This document shows positions 1 through 8,262 of a stretch of 48,561 bases of DNA, in pieces. A model generated the notes under the pieces. The model was not told the DNA's origin. It did not search any database and saw nothing but the letters and a program-made list of their open reading frames with translations. This DNA is from Pseudomonas sp. RIT-PI-q (GTDB lineage Bacteria; Pseudomonadota; Gammaproteobacteria; Pseudomonadales; Pseudomonadaceae): assembly GCF_001297125.1 (NCBI RefSeq), contig NZ_LHPC01000009.1, forward strand, positions 1-48,561, given 5' to 3'. Positions within the stretch are counted from its first letter, which is position 1. The number at the start of each line of letters is the position of its first letter. A program made the translations under genes and the position numbers.

Positions 1-83
1 AGGTGCATGTTCCTTCCTTAGATCAACACTGACTTCCAGACACCGAAGTATGGAAGAGGAAGGAACGGACAACCTATATCGTA

Positions 84-260
84 AGGCCGAGTGGAGGTTC
101 TGCGCAGTGGGCAACCCGGCATGGATGGCCGATGGCGGCGGGCCCACGGAGCAGGACCGGAGCGAGGGCATGCCGAGCCTAGGCGAGGCACCGAACGAAA
201 GGGGCAAGAGCCCTTGGTTACTTGGGGCTTTTCCAAGTGACCCGCCGTAAGGGCGGAACC
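84..260. repeat. Structured dispersed repeat, copy 1
   Basis: Its first 38 bases (84-121) recur exactly at 48371-48408. The rest contains three small hairpins in a row: GGGC/GCCC at 202-213, ACTTGG/CCAAGT at 220-238 and CCGCC/GGCGG at 242-256. From memory this resembles a GC-rich repeat seen in many Pseudomonas genomes and often mis-annotated as short hypothetical proteins in either direction. Both strands are open here, but neither frame has a convincing ribosome binding site or protein-like composition, so I call it a repeat or RNA-level element and not a gene. Compared with copy 2, a GCCGGGTT stem partner is missing just after the shared part, so this copy seems to carry a deletion. Confidence 0.6.
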
Positions 261-311
261 AATAGCAGTCATCACCGAAGTAACGGATGTGTGCACCATC
301 AAAGAGCCCAC

Positions 312-503
312 TCAACCAGACTTCACGACTTCTTCCTCAGGTAAACGCTCAGGCTCAGGATTCAACTCATCCCACAACTCCGCCGCCCCCGGAAACTCAG
401 TGCCATCCTCAGCGCCCAACTCATCCGGGTCATAACGACTCAAACACCCCTCCCCCAAAGTAGCGGGTGCCCTGGAAGTCGCTTTATCGAGTGGATCAGC
501 CAT
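312..503 (-). CDS. Small acidic hypothetical protein
   Basis: A 63-residue acidic, proline-rich protein (begins MADPLDKATS, ends EEEVVKSG) with no signal peptide, membrane segment or recognised domain. Two in-frame ATGs lie six bases apart at 509 and 503. The Shine-Dalgarno GAGGA sits 7 bases before the second and almost touches the first, so 503 is the better start. Short acidic proteins of this kind are common and poorly described in fluorescent pseudomonads. It lies between the structured repeat and the purU terminator and shares no operon. It is likely a real gene because of the good ribosome binding site, but its function is unknown. Confidence 0.55.
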   Translation of the reverse strand: MADPLDKATSRAPATLGEGCLSRYDPDELGAEDGTEFPGAAELWDELNPEPERLPEEEVVKSG

Positions 504-528
504 GAACATATCCTCAAGTCAGAAACAA

Positions 529-562
529 CAAAGGGCCTGAAGCGATTGAACGCCCAGGCCCT
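529..562 (-). terminator. Terminator of purU
   Basis: An inverted repeat AAGGGCCTG / CAGGCCCTT encloses a loop of about 15 bases, some 30 bases after the purU stop on the minus strand, followed on that strand by a T-rich stretch (TGTTGTTT). It fits an intrinsic terminator for purU. Confidence 0.6.
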
Positions 563-589
563 TCGAATTTCAACCGTGCCGTATGACTA

Positions 590-1438
590 TCAGAACACCA
601 CGGTTTTATTGCCATGCACCAACACCCGGTCTTCCAGGTGATAACGCAGACCACGGGCCAATACCATCTTCTCGACATCGCGCCCGAAACGCACCATGTC
701 TTCGATACTGTCGCTGTGGCTAACCCGCACCACGTCCTGCTCGATGATCGGACCGGCGTCCAGCTCTTCGGTCACATAGTGGCAAGTAGCGCCAATCAAC
801 TTCACACCCCGCAACGATGCCTGATGATACGGCTTGGCCCCCACGAACGATGGCAGGAAGCTGTGGTGAATGTTGATCACCTTGTGGGCATATTCGCTGC
901 ACAACTCCGGCGGCAGGATTTGCATGTAGCGGGCAAGTACCACCACCTCGGCATCGTGCTGTTTGACCAGGCGCGAGACTTCGGCGAAGGCCGGCTCTTT
1001 GTCCTGCGGATTGACCGGGACGTGGTAGTAAGGAATACCGTGCCACTCGACCATGCTGCGCAAATCGTCATGGTTGGAAATCACGCAGGAAATTTCGCAA
1101 TCCAGTTCATCGCTGTGCCAGCGATGCAGCAAGTCGGCCAGGCAGTGCGACTCACGACTGGCCATCAATACCACGCGTTTCTTCTGCTCGGTATCGGTGA
1201 TGCGCCAGTTCATCGAGAACTCTTCGGCAATCGGTGCAAACGCTTCGCGAAACGCCTCGATACCGAAAGGCAGCGAATCGGCACGAATTTCGTGACGCAT
1301 GAAGAACCAGCCACTGAGATTATCCGAGTGATGGCTCGCTTCAGTGATCCAGCCGTTATGTGACGCCAGAAAGTTACTGACTTTAGCAACGATGCCGACG
1401 CGGTCCGGGCAAGCAATCACCAGCCGAAAAGTGCGCAT
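590..1438 (-). CDS. purU: Formyltetrahydrofolate deformylase PurU
   Basis: Hydrolyses 10-formyltetrahydrofolate to tetrahydrofolate and formate, balancing one-carbon pools and feeding formate to purine synthesis. The 282-residue protein has the family length and layout: an N-terminal ACT regulatory domain (about residues 4-80, starting FRLVIACPDRVG) and a formyltransferase domain (about 88-270). The likely catalytic Asn189, His191 (in VINIHHSFLPSF) and Asp227 (ELDAGP) are all present. The start at 1438 fits the family; a 29-codon upstream extension is possible in frame but does not look like PurU. GGAG lies 10 bases before the chosen ATG. It is transcribed alone, away from mvaT. Cytoplasmic. 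Pseudomonads often carry more than one purU copy, so this may be one of several. Confidence 0.93.
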   Translation of the reverse strand: MRTFRLVIACPDRVGIVAKVSNFLASHNGWITEASHHSDNLSGWFFMRHEIRADSLPFGIEAFREAFAPIAEEFSMNWRITDTEQKKRVVLMASRESHCLADLLHRWHSDELDCEISCVISNHDDLRSMVEWHGIPYYHVPVNPQDKEPAFAEVSRLVKQHDAEVVVLARYMQILPPELCSEYAHKVINIHHSFLPSFVGAKPYHQASLRGVKLIGATCHYVTEELDAGPIIEQDVVRVSHSDSIEDMVRFGRDVEKMVLARGLRYHLEDRVLVHGNKTVVF

Positions 1439-1778
1439 GAGGGGGAAACTCCAGAACTTCGCAAAGGCCGCCATTCTAGCGATTGCGCAGCAAAACTGCA
1501 GTATTGATGACGTCTCGCGTTGCACGAAGGTCGGCGACGCCGGTTTCTGGCGGTACGCGCTGCCCGCGCGTTGGTGCTCTTAAGCCAATCTTCAAGAGCG
1601 TAATTGTGAATATTCGTGATGACTGCATGACACTTTATTTAACTGCACATCCAATTTATGCCCGACCCATCGCAACTAAATTAAATAAACTCCGGTTTAA
1701 TGTTTACTTGATGAAACACCCTGACTATTATTGCCGCACTGTCACCTGCCATCCAGCGCCCAACATAAGGTAGTCCTC
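1439..1778. other. AT-rich intergenic region, purU/mvaT
   Basis: This 340-base gap between divergent genes turns strongly AT-rich from about 1600 on, unlike the GC-rich surroundings. AT-rich DNA is what MvaT itself binds, so autoregulation is plausible (inference). No gene is seen here. Confidence 0.5.
1703..1731 (+). promoter_or_regulatory. Candidate sigma-70 promoter of mvaT
   Basis: TTTACT (1703-1708) and TATTAT (1726-1731) are separated by 17 bases, placing a transcript start about 40 bases before the mvaT ATG. The -10 matches the consensus at five of six positions and the -35 at four. Prediction only. Confidence 0.45.
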
Positions 1779-2156
1779 ATGTCCTTGATCAACGAATACC
1801 GCGCCACCGAAGAAGCTATCAAAGAGCTGCAAGCCCGTTTGAAGAACCTGTCCCAAGACGACAAACTGCAAACCGAGCTGGAATTCGAAGGCAAACTGCG
1901 CACCCTGATGGGCGAATACTCCAAGTCCCTGCGTGACATCATCGCGCTGCTGGATCCAGAGTCTAAATCCAAAGCTCCACGCGGCGGCGCAGTAAAAACT
2001 ACTGGCACCAAGCGTGCTCGTAAAGTTAAACAATACAAAAACCCGCACAACGGCGAAGTCATCGAAACCAAAGGTGGCAACCACAAGACTCTGAAAGAGT
2101 GGAAAGCCAAGTGGGGCGGTGACGTGGTTGAAGGTTGGGCTACTCTGCTGGGCTAA
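1779..2156 (+). CDS. mvaT: H-NS-family global silencer MvaT
   Basis: A xenogeneic silencer that coats AT-rich DNA and represses horizontally acquired genes, biofilm and virulence functions in pseudomonads. The 125-residue protein has an N-terminal coiled-coil oligomerisation region (about 1-60, MSLINEYRATEEAIKELQAR...), a basic linker with Thr/Lys/Arg (about 64-84) and a C-terminal DNA-binding domain. The Gly-Gly-Asn loop at 99-101 together with Arg79/Arg81 corresponds to the family's AT-pincer motif, and KEWKAKWG follows. The start at 1779 has AAGG 8 bases upstream and gives the usual MvaT beginning; the in-frame upstream ATG at 1731 would add a non-family extension. It is monocistronic, ending at a strong terminator shared with sbcB. 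Confidence 0.96.
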   Translation: MSLINEYRATEEAIKELQARLKNLSQDDKLQTELEFEGKLRTLMGEYSKSLRDIIALLDPESKSKAPRGGAVKTTGTKRARKVKQYKNPHNGEVIETKGGNHKTLKEWKAKWGGDVVEGWATLLG

Positions 2157-2190
2157 GCCGCAGAGCTTGTCAAAGACTTGTCCGCGACAA

Positions 2191-2222
2191 AAAATAACGC
2201 CAGCAGCTGCTGGCGTTTTTTT
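2191..2222. terminator. Bidirectional terminator mvaT/sbcB
   Basis: A perfect hairpin (AACGCCAGCAG / CTGCTGGCGTT, 2196-2217) has an A-run before it and a T-run after it, so it can terminate both convergent genes, mvaT on plus and sbcB on minus. Confidence 0.85.
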
Positions 2223-2255
2223 ATGCCCGACATTCAGGCAACGGTATTTTCGTTT

Positions 2256-3686
2256 TCAAAGATTTAAACGTTTGCGTAATCCCTGGACATAATCCTGCCA
2301 TTGATCAAGCACCTCTCGCTGAAACGATGTAGCAGCAACCGTCAATTGGGCTGCAGCCTCTACAAAAGTTTCAAGGGTATTGGGTGCCCCACACTCGGGA
2401 TCTGTCAAACGTTGCTGACAGAATATTCGCCAGCGTTCTTGCTCTTCGAAACTCAACGTATCGGGGAAGTTACGTGCGCGATATCGAAACAATAATTCAG
2501 GCAAACGCTCATCATCGAACGGCCATTGCTCTTGTGCTAATTGCGCAGGGTCGGCCGCTCTGACTTGCTCGCAAAGACGCCGATCCCGATCACCGATAAA
2601 ACCTGCGTATAACTGTTGCTCGGGGTCTTGGCTTGAGGAAAAGTCCTCGCTCGCATAAATGGCCTGAACTTTATCTCGCCAAACTTTTTGTGCGTCACTT
2701 AGCCGCAGCGCGCGTTCCTGATAAAGCGCCATATCGAGCCCCAGGCGTTGCTGATCTTCAGGACGAAGTACCGACAACGGTGCCACCACCGGGCATTTGT
2801 TGATATGGATGAGCTTCAGTGGCACCGGCAACTCGCCATCGGCCAGGTCATCGCGACGGGTATACAGCCGTTGGCGCAAGGTTTCGGCATCCAGATCGAG
2901 CAAACCCTGAGGGTCCAGGTGCAGGTCACAGACAATCAACGCATTCTTGTTGCGCGGGTGCCAGGCCAGTGGCAGCACCACACCGACATAATGGCGCGCC
3001 GCCGAAAAGCGCCCGGAAATATGCACCATCGGCTGCAACAGTCGAATCTGATCCATCACCTTTTGTTTACCGCGCAATTGAAACAGCCAGTCATACAGTT
3101 TCGGCTGCTTTTGCCGAATCAGGCGCGCCAGGGCGATGGTCGCGCGAACGTCCGACAGCGCTTCGTGGGCATTGCCGTGATCAATGCCATTGGCGGCGGT
3201 CAGGCGTTCAAGTTTGAGCGTCCCCCGCCCCTCTTCATCCGTCGGCCAAACGATGCCATCGGGGCGCAACGCATAGGCCGCGCGCACCACATCGATCAGG
3301 TCCCAACGGCTGTTGCCGCCCTGCCACTCGCGCGCATAAGGGTCGAAAAAGTTGCGGTACAGGCTGTAGCGGGTCATCTCGTCGTCGAAACGCAACGTGT
3401 TGTACCCCGCGCCACAGGTGCCGGGCGCCGCGAGTTGGGCATGCACGCGAGTCATGAAATCGGCCTCACCCAGGCCTTGGTCGGCCAGAACGCCGGGCGT
3501 AATACCGGTGATTGCGCAGGCCGCCGGATGAGGCAGGATATCCTCACTGGGCTGGCAGTAGAGATTGACCGGCTGGTCTATTTCATTGAGATCGAAGTCG
3601 GTGCGCAGTCCCGCCATTTGTAGCGGGCGGTCGCAACGGGGGTTGATGCCAGTGGTTTCATAGTCGTACCAGAAGATGGAGGTCAC
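2256..3686 (-). CDS. sbcB: Exodeoxyribonuclease I
   Basis: Degrades single-stranded DNA 3'-to-5' during recombination and mismatch repair. The 476-residue length is normal for the family. The N-terminal DEDDh exonuclease domain shows the first motif FWYDYETTG with Asp8 and Glu10, a second acidic motif in LRFDDEMTRYSL, and the HEALSDV motif where His and Asp complete the metal site (about residue 180). The C-terminal half carries the SH3-like and helical extensions typical of ExoI. The gene is convergent with mvaT and separated from it by a bidirectional terminator. The order purU-mvaT-sbcB is conserved in Pseudomonas, as I recall from PAO1. Confidence 0.94.
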   Translation of the reverse strand: MTSIFWYDYETTGINPRCDRPLQMAGLRTDFDLNEIDQPVNLYCQPSEDILPHPAACAITGITPGVLADQGLGEADFMTRVHAQLAAPGTCGAGYNTLRFDDEMTRYSLYRNFFDPYAREWQGGNSRWDLIDVVRAAYALRPDGIVWPTDEEGRGTLKLERLTAANGIDHGNAHEALSDVRATIALARLIRQKQPKLYDWLFQLRGKQKVMDQIRLLQPMVHISGRFSAARHYVGVVLPLAWHPRNKNALIVCDLHLDPQGLLDLDAETLRQRLYTRRDDLADGELPVPLKLIHINKCPVVAPLSVLRPEDQQRLGLDMALYQERALRLSDAQKVWRDKVQAIYASEDFSSSQDPEQQLYAGFIGDRDRRLCEQVRAADPAQLAQEQWPFDDERLPELLFRYRARNFPDTLSFEEQERWRIFCQQRLTDPECGAPNTLETFVEAAAQLTVAATSFQREVLDQWQDYVQGLRKRLNL

Positions 3687-3871
3687 AGGCTATTCCTGAA
3701 CTGAAGATCGGCGAAGTCTAGGCGTTCACATCCCGCCCCGGCCAGTAGTCTTGTCATTCAAACACCTCTGGCTACTCACCGTGCAATACATAGTTATGTC
3801 GTTTTTCCCCGAGAGGCTGCTAGCATCGAACGGACAGAGTATCCCGATCAGGCCACATCATCAGGTAGCCC

Positions 3872-4597
3872 ATGCTCGCGACCACAGCACTGCCAAGGAA
3901 AGCAACGCTGTCCCCGCCACTGGATACGCGGTATCAGGTCGAAACGCCGGAAGGCATCGACTTGCCACTGCGCCCTGCCGGGTTGATGGTTCGTGCGCTG
4001 GCGTTCTCCATCGACCTGGGGTTGCGCGGGCTGATTCTCGGCCTGCTGTTTATTGCCCTGGCCTTCCTCGGGAAGCTCGGGGCCGGGCTGGGTTCGATCC
4101 TGCTGTTCGCGGTGAGCTGGTGGTACATGGTGCTGTTCGAAGTGCTCAATCAGGGGCGCTCGCCCGGCAAACAATGGATGGGTTTACGGGTGGTGCAGGA
4201 CGATGGCACGCCGATCGGCTGGTCCGCTTCGCTGCTGCGCAACCTGCTGCGATTTGTCGACATGCTGCCGTTCGGCTATTTCCTCGGGGCCATCAGTTGC
4301 CTGCAACATCCCAGTTTCAAGCGCCTCGGTGACCTGGCCGCCGGTACGCTGGTGATCTACCGCGAACAACCGCTCACGCGTCCGCAACTGCCCGACGCTC
4401 AACCTCTGCGTCCGGCTTTTACCCTGACACTCACCGAACAGCGGGCCATCCTCGGGTTTGCCGAACGCCAGGGCGAGCTCTCCGAGGCACGGGTCAGAGA
4501 GCTCGCATCCATCCTCGCTGAACCGCTGCAGGTTCCCCCTCCACTGGCAGTCGCCGAACTCAATGGCATCGCCCGCGGCTTGTTGGGCCCCGCATGA
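3872..4597 (+). CDS. RDD-family membrane protein
   Basis: First gene of a six-gene overlapping operon. The 241-residue protein has an RDD domain (about residues 30-165): the Arg...Asp segment VRALAFSIDLGLR, two or three membrane helices (about 45-100), the hallmark SPGKQWMGLRVV, and Asp in RFVDMLPFGYFLG. A cytoplasmic C-terminal tail of about 70 residues follows. RDD proteins are multi-pass membrane proteins, some proposed to be ion antiporters; no substrate can be read from the sequence. The stop overlaps the next start by four bases (ATGA), so translation is coupled. The start at 3872 lacks a strong Shine-Dalgarno but gives the expected short basic N-terminus. Confidence 0.85.
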   Translation: MLATTALPRKATLSPPLDTRYQVETPEGIDLPLRPAGLMVRALAFSIDLGLRGLILGLLFIALAFLGKLGAGLGSILLFAVSWWYMVLFEVLNQGRSPGKQWMGLRVVQDDGTPIGWSASLLRNLLRFVDMLPFGYFLGAISCLQHPSFKRLGDLAAGTLVIYREQPLTRPQLPDAQPLRPAFTLTLTEQRAILGFAERQGELSEARVRELASILAEPLQVPPPLAVAELNGIARGLLGPA

Positions 4598-5571
4598 AGC
4601 AAAGTCTTTTCGAGAATCGCCACAAGGCCGAATGGGAGCAATTTGCCCTCCTGCTTGAACGGCTGGAACAGGGCAAGGACGCCTCGCAAGCCGGCCATTT
4701 TCCAAGTGACTATCGTCGTCTGTGCCAACACCTGGCGCTCGCCCGGGAGCGCGGTTACAGCAGCTTTCTGATCGACTCGCTACAACAACAGGTTCTGCGC
4801 GGGCACCAACAGCTTTATCGGCATCGCAGCCGATTGGGTGCCAACGTGCTGGGCTTCATCCTTGCCGACTTCCCGCGACTGGTGCGCGAGCAGTGGCGTT
4901 TCGTGCTTGCCGCCAGCCTGATGTTTTTTGGCAGCCTGATCGGCTTCGCGCTGCTGGTCTACCTGTTCCCGGACCTGGTCTACAACGTGATCCCGGTCGA
5001 GCAGGTCAGCGAAATGCAGGGCATGTACGACCCTGAAGCCGGGCACCTCGGGCGTTCGGTAGAACGGGCAGCCAGTGAAGACTGGGTAATGTTCGGTTAC
5101 TACATCATGCACAACATCGGCATTGCCTTTCAGACCTTCGCCAGCGGCTTGCTGTTTGGCCTGGGCAGCGCGTTTTTCCTGCTCTTCAACGGCTTGATGA
5201 TCGGCGCGGTCGCCGGGCACCTAACGCACATCGGCTTCGGGCAGACCTTCTGGTCATTCGTGATCGGCCACGGCGCCTTCGAACTGAGCGCCATCGCCCT
5301 CGCGGGGGCCGCCGGCCTGCAACTGGGATGGGCATTGATCGCACCGGGACGCCTGCGCCGCGCCGAAGCCTTGCGATTGGCGGCGCGCAAGAGCGTGCTG
5401 CTGATTTGCGGAGTCATGCTGTTTCTGCTGATTGCGGCGTTTATCGAAGCCTACTGGTCGTCCATGACCGGACCTGCGCCCATGACCAAATTCCTGGTCG
5501 GCGCGATGCTTTGGTTGTTGGTGATTGCCTATTTGCTGTTTGCCGGACGAACCCGCCATGCGCCTGAGTGA
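4594..5571 (+). CDS. SpoIIM-like (stage II sporulation protein M) membrane protein
   Basis: A 325-residue integral membrane protein of the SpoIIM/DUF95 family. In Bacillus, SpoIIM works with SpoIID and SpoIIP in peptidoglycan remodelling during engulfment; this organism does not sporulate, so the role here must differ. A cytoplasmic N-terminal part (about 1-100) is followed by hydrophobic segments near 107-130, 175-205, 215-250, 270-290 and 298-318. The family region includes the glycine-rich loop FNGLMIGAVAGHLTHIGFG and the motif VIGHGAFELSAIALAGAAGL. It overlaps RDD by 4 bases and the next gene by 14. Pairing with RDD, MoxR and DUF58 genes is common in Gram-negative genomes and suggests one envelope-located complex. 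Confidence 0.87.
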   Translation: MKQSLFENRHKAEWEQFALLLERLEQGKDASQAGHFPSDYRRLCQHLALARERGYSSFLIDSLQQQVLRGHQQLYRHRSRLGANVLGFILADFPRLVREQWRFVLAASLMFFGSLIGFALLVYLFPDLVYNVIPVEQVSEMQGMYDPEAGHLGRSVERAASEDWVMFGYYIMHNIGIAFQTFASGLLFGLGSAFFLLFNGLMIGAVAGHLTHIGFGQTFWSFVIGHGAFELSAIALAGAAGLQLGWALIAPGRLRRAEALRLAARKSVLLICGVMLFLLIAAFIEAYWSSMTGPAPMTKFLVGAMLWLLVIAYLLFAGRTRHAPE

Positions 5572-7102
5572 CGCCAGTGTCGTCATCCGTCCGCGCCCGA
5601 CCTGGGAAGCCATGGACCTGGGCGTGCTGCTGAGTCAGCGGCACCGACGCTTGCTGATGACCAGTTGGGCCATCGTGACCTTGCCGGTTTTCGCCCTGCT
5701 CAGCGTGATGCTGTGGGATTCACCGTCCCTCGCCGTGTTCATCTTCTGGTGGCTGAAACCGGCGTTCGACCGCCTGCCGCTGTACATCCTGTCCAAAGTC
5801 ATGTTCGGTGAAACACCCACGTTGAAGCAGGCGTTGCTTGAATGGCTGCGCCTGCTCAGGCCGCAACTGCTGGCCAGCCTGACCTGGCGACGATTGAGCC
5901 CGAGCCGCAGTTTTCTGATGCCGGTGGTGCAGCTCGAAGGCCTGAGTGGCGAGGCGCGACAACAGCGTTTGCAGGTGTTGTTGCAGCGTGACGCCGGTGC
6001 CTCGCGATGGCTGACGATCATCGGCGTGCACCTGGAAAGCGCGTTGTGGATTGGCTTGATGGTGCTGTTCTATTTGCTCTTGCCGCAACAGGTCGAACTC
6101 GACTGGAGCTGGCAGACCCTGATCACCGCCGCCACACAAGACTGGCGCTGGCTGGAACACCTGACCAACGCCTTCTACGCACTGGTGCTGGTGGTATGGG
6201 AACCGATTTACGTGGCCTGCGGCTTCAGCCTTTATCTGAACCGCCGCACGGTGCTGGAAGCCTGGGATATCGAACTGGTGTTCCGCCGCCTGCGCCAACG
6301 CTTGAGCGGTGCCGCCATCGCCCTGCTGCTGGCGACGTTCCTGCTGACGCCCCCGGTGCAAACCGCCTGGGCCGTCGAGCCGGTCATTTCACCCGATAGC
6401 CCGCGTCTGCTGGACCAGCCACTGACCAGCCAGGCGTCCCGGGACAGCATCAAGGCAATCCTCGAGCAGCCACCATTCAAGAACAAGGAGACAGTCACGC
6501 GCTATCGTTTTGGCGACGAACAACCGACTGGCGAAACGGCGGACGACAGCCAGACTCCCGAATGGCTGAAGGCGCTGTCAAAGCTCTTGGACAGCCAACG
6601 TTTCGACGTATTGGCCACGCTGATCGAGGTGCTGCTGTGGAGCACGGTGATGGGTGGCCTAGGGTTATTGATCTGGTATTACCGAGACGGGTTGCACGCC
6701 CTCGTCAGCCGTCGACCGGCCCTGCACCGAAAAATCGCGCGACCGTTACCGCAGCAGGCGTTCGGCCTGGACCTCAACCGCGAACCCCTGCCGGCCGACA
6801 TCGCCGCCAGCGCCGAAAGCCTCTGGCAGTCCAACCCTCGCGAGGCGCTCGGATTGCTCTATCGCGCCCTGCTCAGCCACTTGCTGCATGACTTCAATAT
6901 TGCGCTGAAAGCCGCCGACACCGAAGGCCAGGTGCTGGCGCGCGTCGAGCAACTGCAGCAACCGGCCTTGCTGGCCTTCAGCAAAAACCTGACCGGGCAC
7001 TGGCAGAACATGGCCTATGGGCATCGCCTGCCACCCGCGCATCTGCAACAGGAACTCTGCGACGCCTGGCGTGCCTTGTTCGGCCCGGGAGCTGCCCGAT
7101 GA
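5558..7102 (+). CDS. DUF4129 domain membrane protein
   Basis: A 514-residue multi-pass protein. The chosen start at 5558 overlaps the SpoIIM-like gene by 14 bases; an in-frame ATG 33 bases earlier would add MPICCLPDEPA and is less likely. Hydrophobic helices lie near residues 33-53, 160-180, 205-230, 255-275 (ending PPVQTAWA) and 365-385. A periplasmic segment of about 85 residues lies between the last two. The C-terminal cytoplasmic part carries the DUF4129 signature (LWQSNPREALGLLYRALLSH). DUF4129 proteins often associate with MoxR and DUF58 and are sometimes fused to transglutaminases; no such domain is visible here. Function unknown; likely part of the same membrane assembly as its operon partners. 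Confidence 0.82.
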   Translation: MRLSDASVVIRPRPTWEAMDLGVLLSQRHRRLLMTSWAIVTLPVFALLSVMLWDSPSLAVFIFWWLKPAFDRLPLYILSKVMFGETPTLKQALLEWLRLLRPQLLASLTWRRLSPSRSFLMPVVQLEGLSGEARQQRLQVLLQRDAGASRWLTIIGVHLESALWIGLMVLFYLLLPQQVELDWSWQTLITAATQDWRWLEHLTNAFYALVLVVWEPIYVACGFSLYLNRRTVLEAWDIELVFRRLRQRLSGAAIALLLATFLLTPPVQTAWAVEPVISPDSPRLLDQPLTSQASRDSIKAILEQPPFKNKETVTRYRFGDEQPTGETADDSQTPEWLKALSKLLDSQRFDVLATLIEVLLWSTVMGGLGLLIWYYRDGLHALVSRRPALHRKIARPLPQQAFGLDLNREPLPADIAASAESLWQSNPREALGLLYRALLSHLLHDFNIALKAADTEGQVLARVEQLQQPALLAFSKNLTGHWQNMAYGHRLPPAHLQQELCDAWRALFGPGAAR

Positions 7103-8262
7103 ACCGGCAGAGGTGGCTGGCGGCCGGCGTGTTGACTGCCGTGCTGTTGGGCGCGCTGAGTGTTTATCTGTACCTCAAGGCCACGCCCTATCAGGCAGAG
7201 ATCGATCACGGCCCCTCTCCCGAAGCCCTGGCCAATCCCTACCTGGCCGCCGAGCACTTTCTGCGCAAACAGGGGCTGAACGTCAGCCATGCCAACAGCC
7301 TGGATATCCTGCCCACCCTGGAGCCGCATCAACACAGTCTGTTGTTGCTTGGGGACCGCTACAACATGACACCACGACAGATTGATCAAGTGATGAACTG
7401 GACCCGCGCCGGCGGGCGTGTATTGTTTGTTGCCCAATCGCTGTGGGATGAAAAGACCGGCCAGAGTAATGACCTGCTGCTCGACCGGGTGCAGCTGCAC
7501 CAGTCGCTGAGTAAAGACCTGAGGGACCCGCCACCCGACATCCTCGATGATCCCTACCCCAAACTGACCAAGCTGTACCTTGAAGATGAAAACGCGCCGG
7601 CCTACGCCAGCTTCGATACCGCGTTCCATCTCGAAGACCCGAAAAACCTCGCCCAATCCTGGGCCAACAGCGGCAAGGCCACGCACATGATGCAGCTGAA
7701 CCACGGGCTCGGTTCAATCATCGTGGTCACCGACGCCGACCTGTGGAAAAACCCGGCCATCACTCTATACGACAACGCCTGGCTGCTTTGGTACTTGACC
7801 GCCGACACAAAGGTCACGCTGCTGTTCAACATCCATTACGACAGCCTGTTGTCTTTGCTGCTGCGCTATTTTCCGCAGGCGTTGGTCGCGCTACTCGCCC
7901 TGATCGGCCTTGGATTTTGGCGTGTCGGCGTGCGCCATGGCCCTGTGCTGGAGCCGGCCCCAAGGGCCCGTCGGCAACTTCAGGAACACCTGCGCGCCAG
8001 TGCCGATTTCATGTTGCGCCGCAAGGGCCAGGGCAACCTGCTGCACGCCTTGCAACAAGACATCCTGCGTCGCGTGCGGCGGCGTCATCCAGGCTTTGAA
8101 CAACTCGGCGTTGCCGAACAATGGCTGGTGCTCGCACGCCTGACCGGCCAACCCACACGCGCAATCAGCCAGGCCATGAGCCCGCGACCGAAGCAGCGGC
8201 TTTCCAGCGTTGAATTCAGCCGGCTGGTCGCCCACCTGCAAACCTTGAGGAACGCCTTATGA
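7099..8262 (+). CDS. DUF4350 domain membrane protein
   Basis: A 387-residue protein anchored by an N-terminal helix (about 7-27, LAAGVLTAVLLGALSVYLYL) and a second helix near 255-278 (FPQALVALLALIGLGFW). The region between is extracytoplasmic and carries the DUF4350 fold: a Rossmann-like glutamine-amidotransferase-like core (NPYLAAEHFLRKQGLNV, LLLLGDRYNMTPRQIDQVMNW) without an evident catalytic Cys. The C-terminal 110 residues are basic and cytoplasmic. ATGA overlaps join it to both neighbours. The family commonly sits between DUF4129 and MoxR genes. It probably senses or binds something outside the membrane and passes this to the ATPase (inference). Confidence 0.82.
   Translation: MNRQRWLAAGVLTAVLLGALSVYLYLKATPYQAEIDHGPSPEALANPYLAAEHFLRKQGLNVSHANSLDILPTLEPHQHSLLLLGDRYNMTPRQIDQVMNWTRAGGRVLFVAQSLWDEKTGQSNDLLLDRVQLHQSLSKDLRDPPPDILDDPYPKLTKLYLEDENAPAYASFDTAFHLEDPKNLAQSWANSGKATHMMQLNHGLGSIIVVTDADLWKNPAITLYDNAWLLWYLTADTKVTLLFNIHYDSLLSLLLRYFPQALVALLALIGLGFWRVGVRHGPVLEPAPRARRQLQEHLRASADFMLRRKGQGNLLHALQQDILRRVRRRHPGFEQLGVAEQWLVLARLTGQPTRAISQAMSPRPKQRLSSVEFSRLVAHLQTLRNAL

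Noticed and set aside
18..311. A possible 97-residue protein antisense through the repeat
   Set aside because: It lies almost wholly in a dispersed structured repeat, and part of it recurs at the other end of the window; no ribosome binding site.
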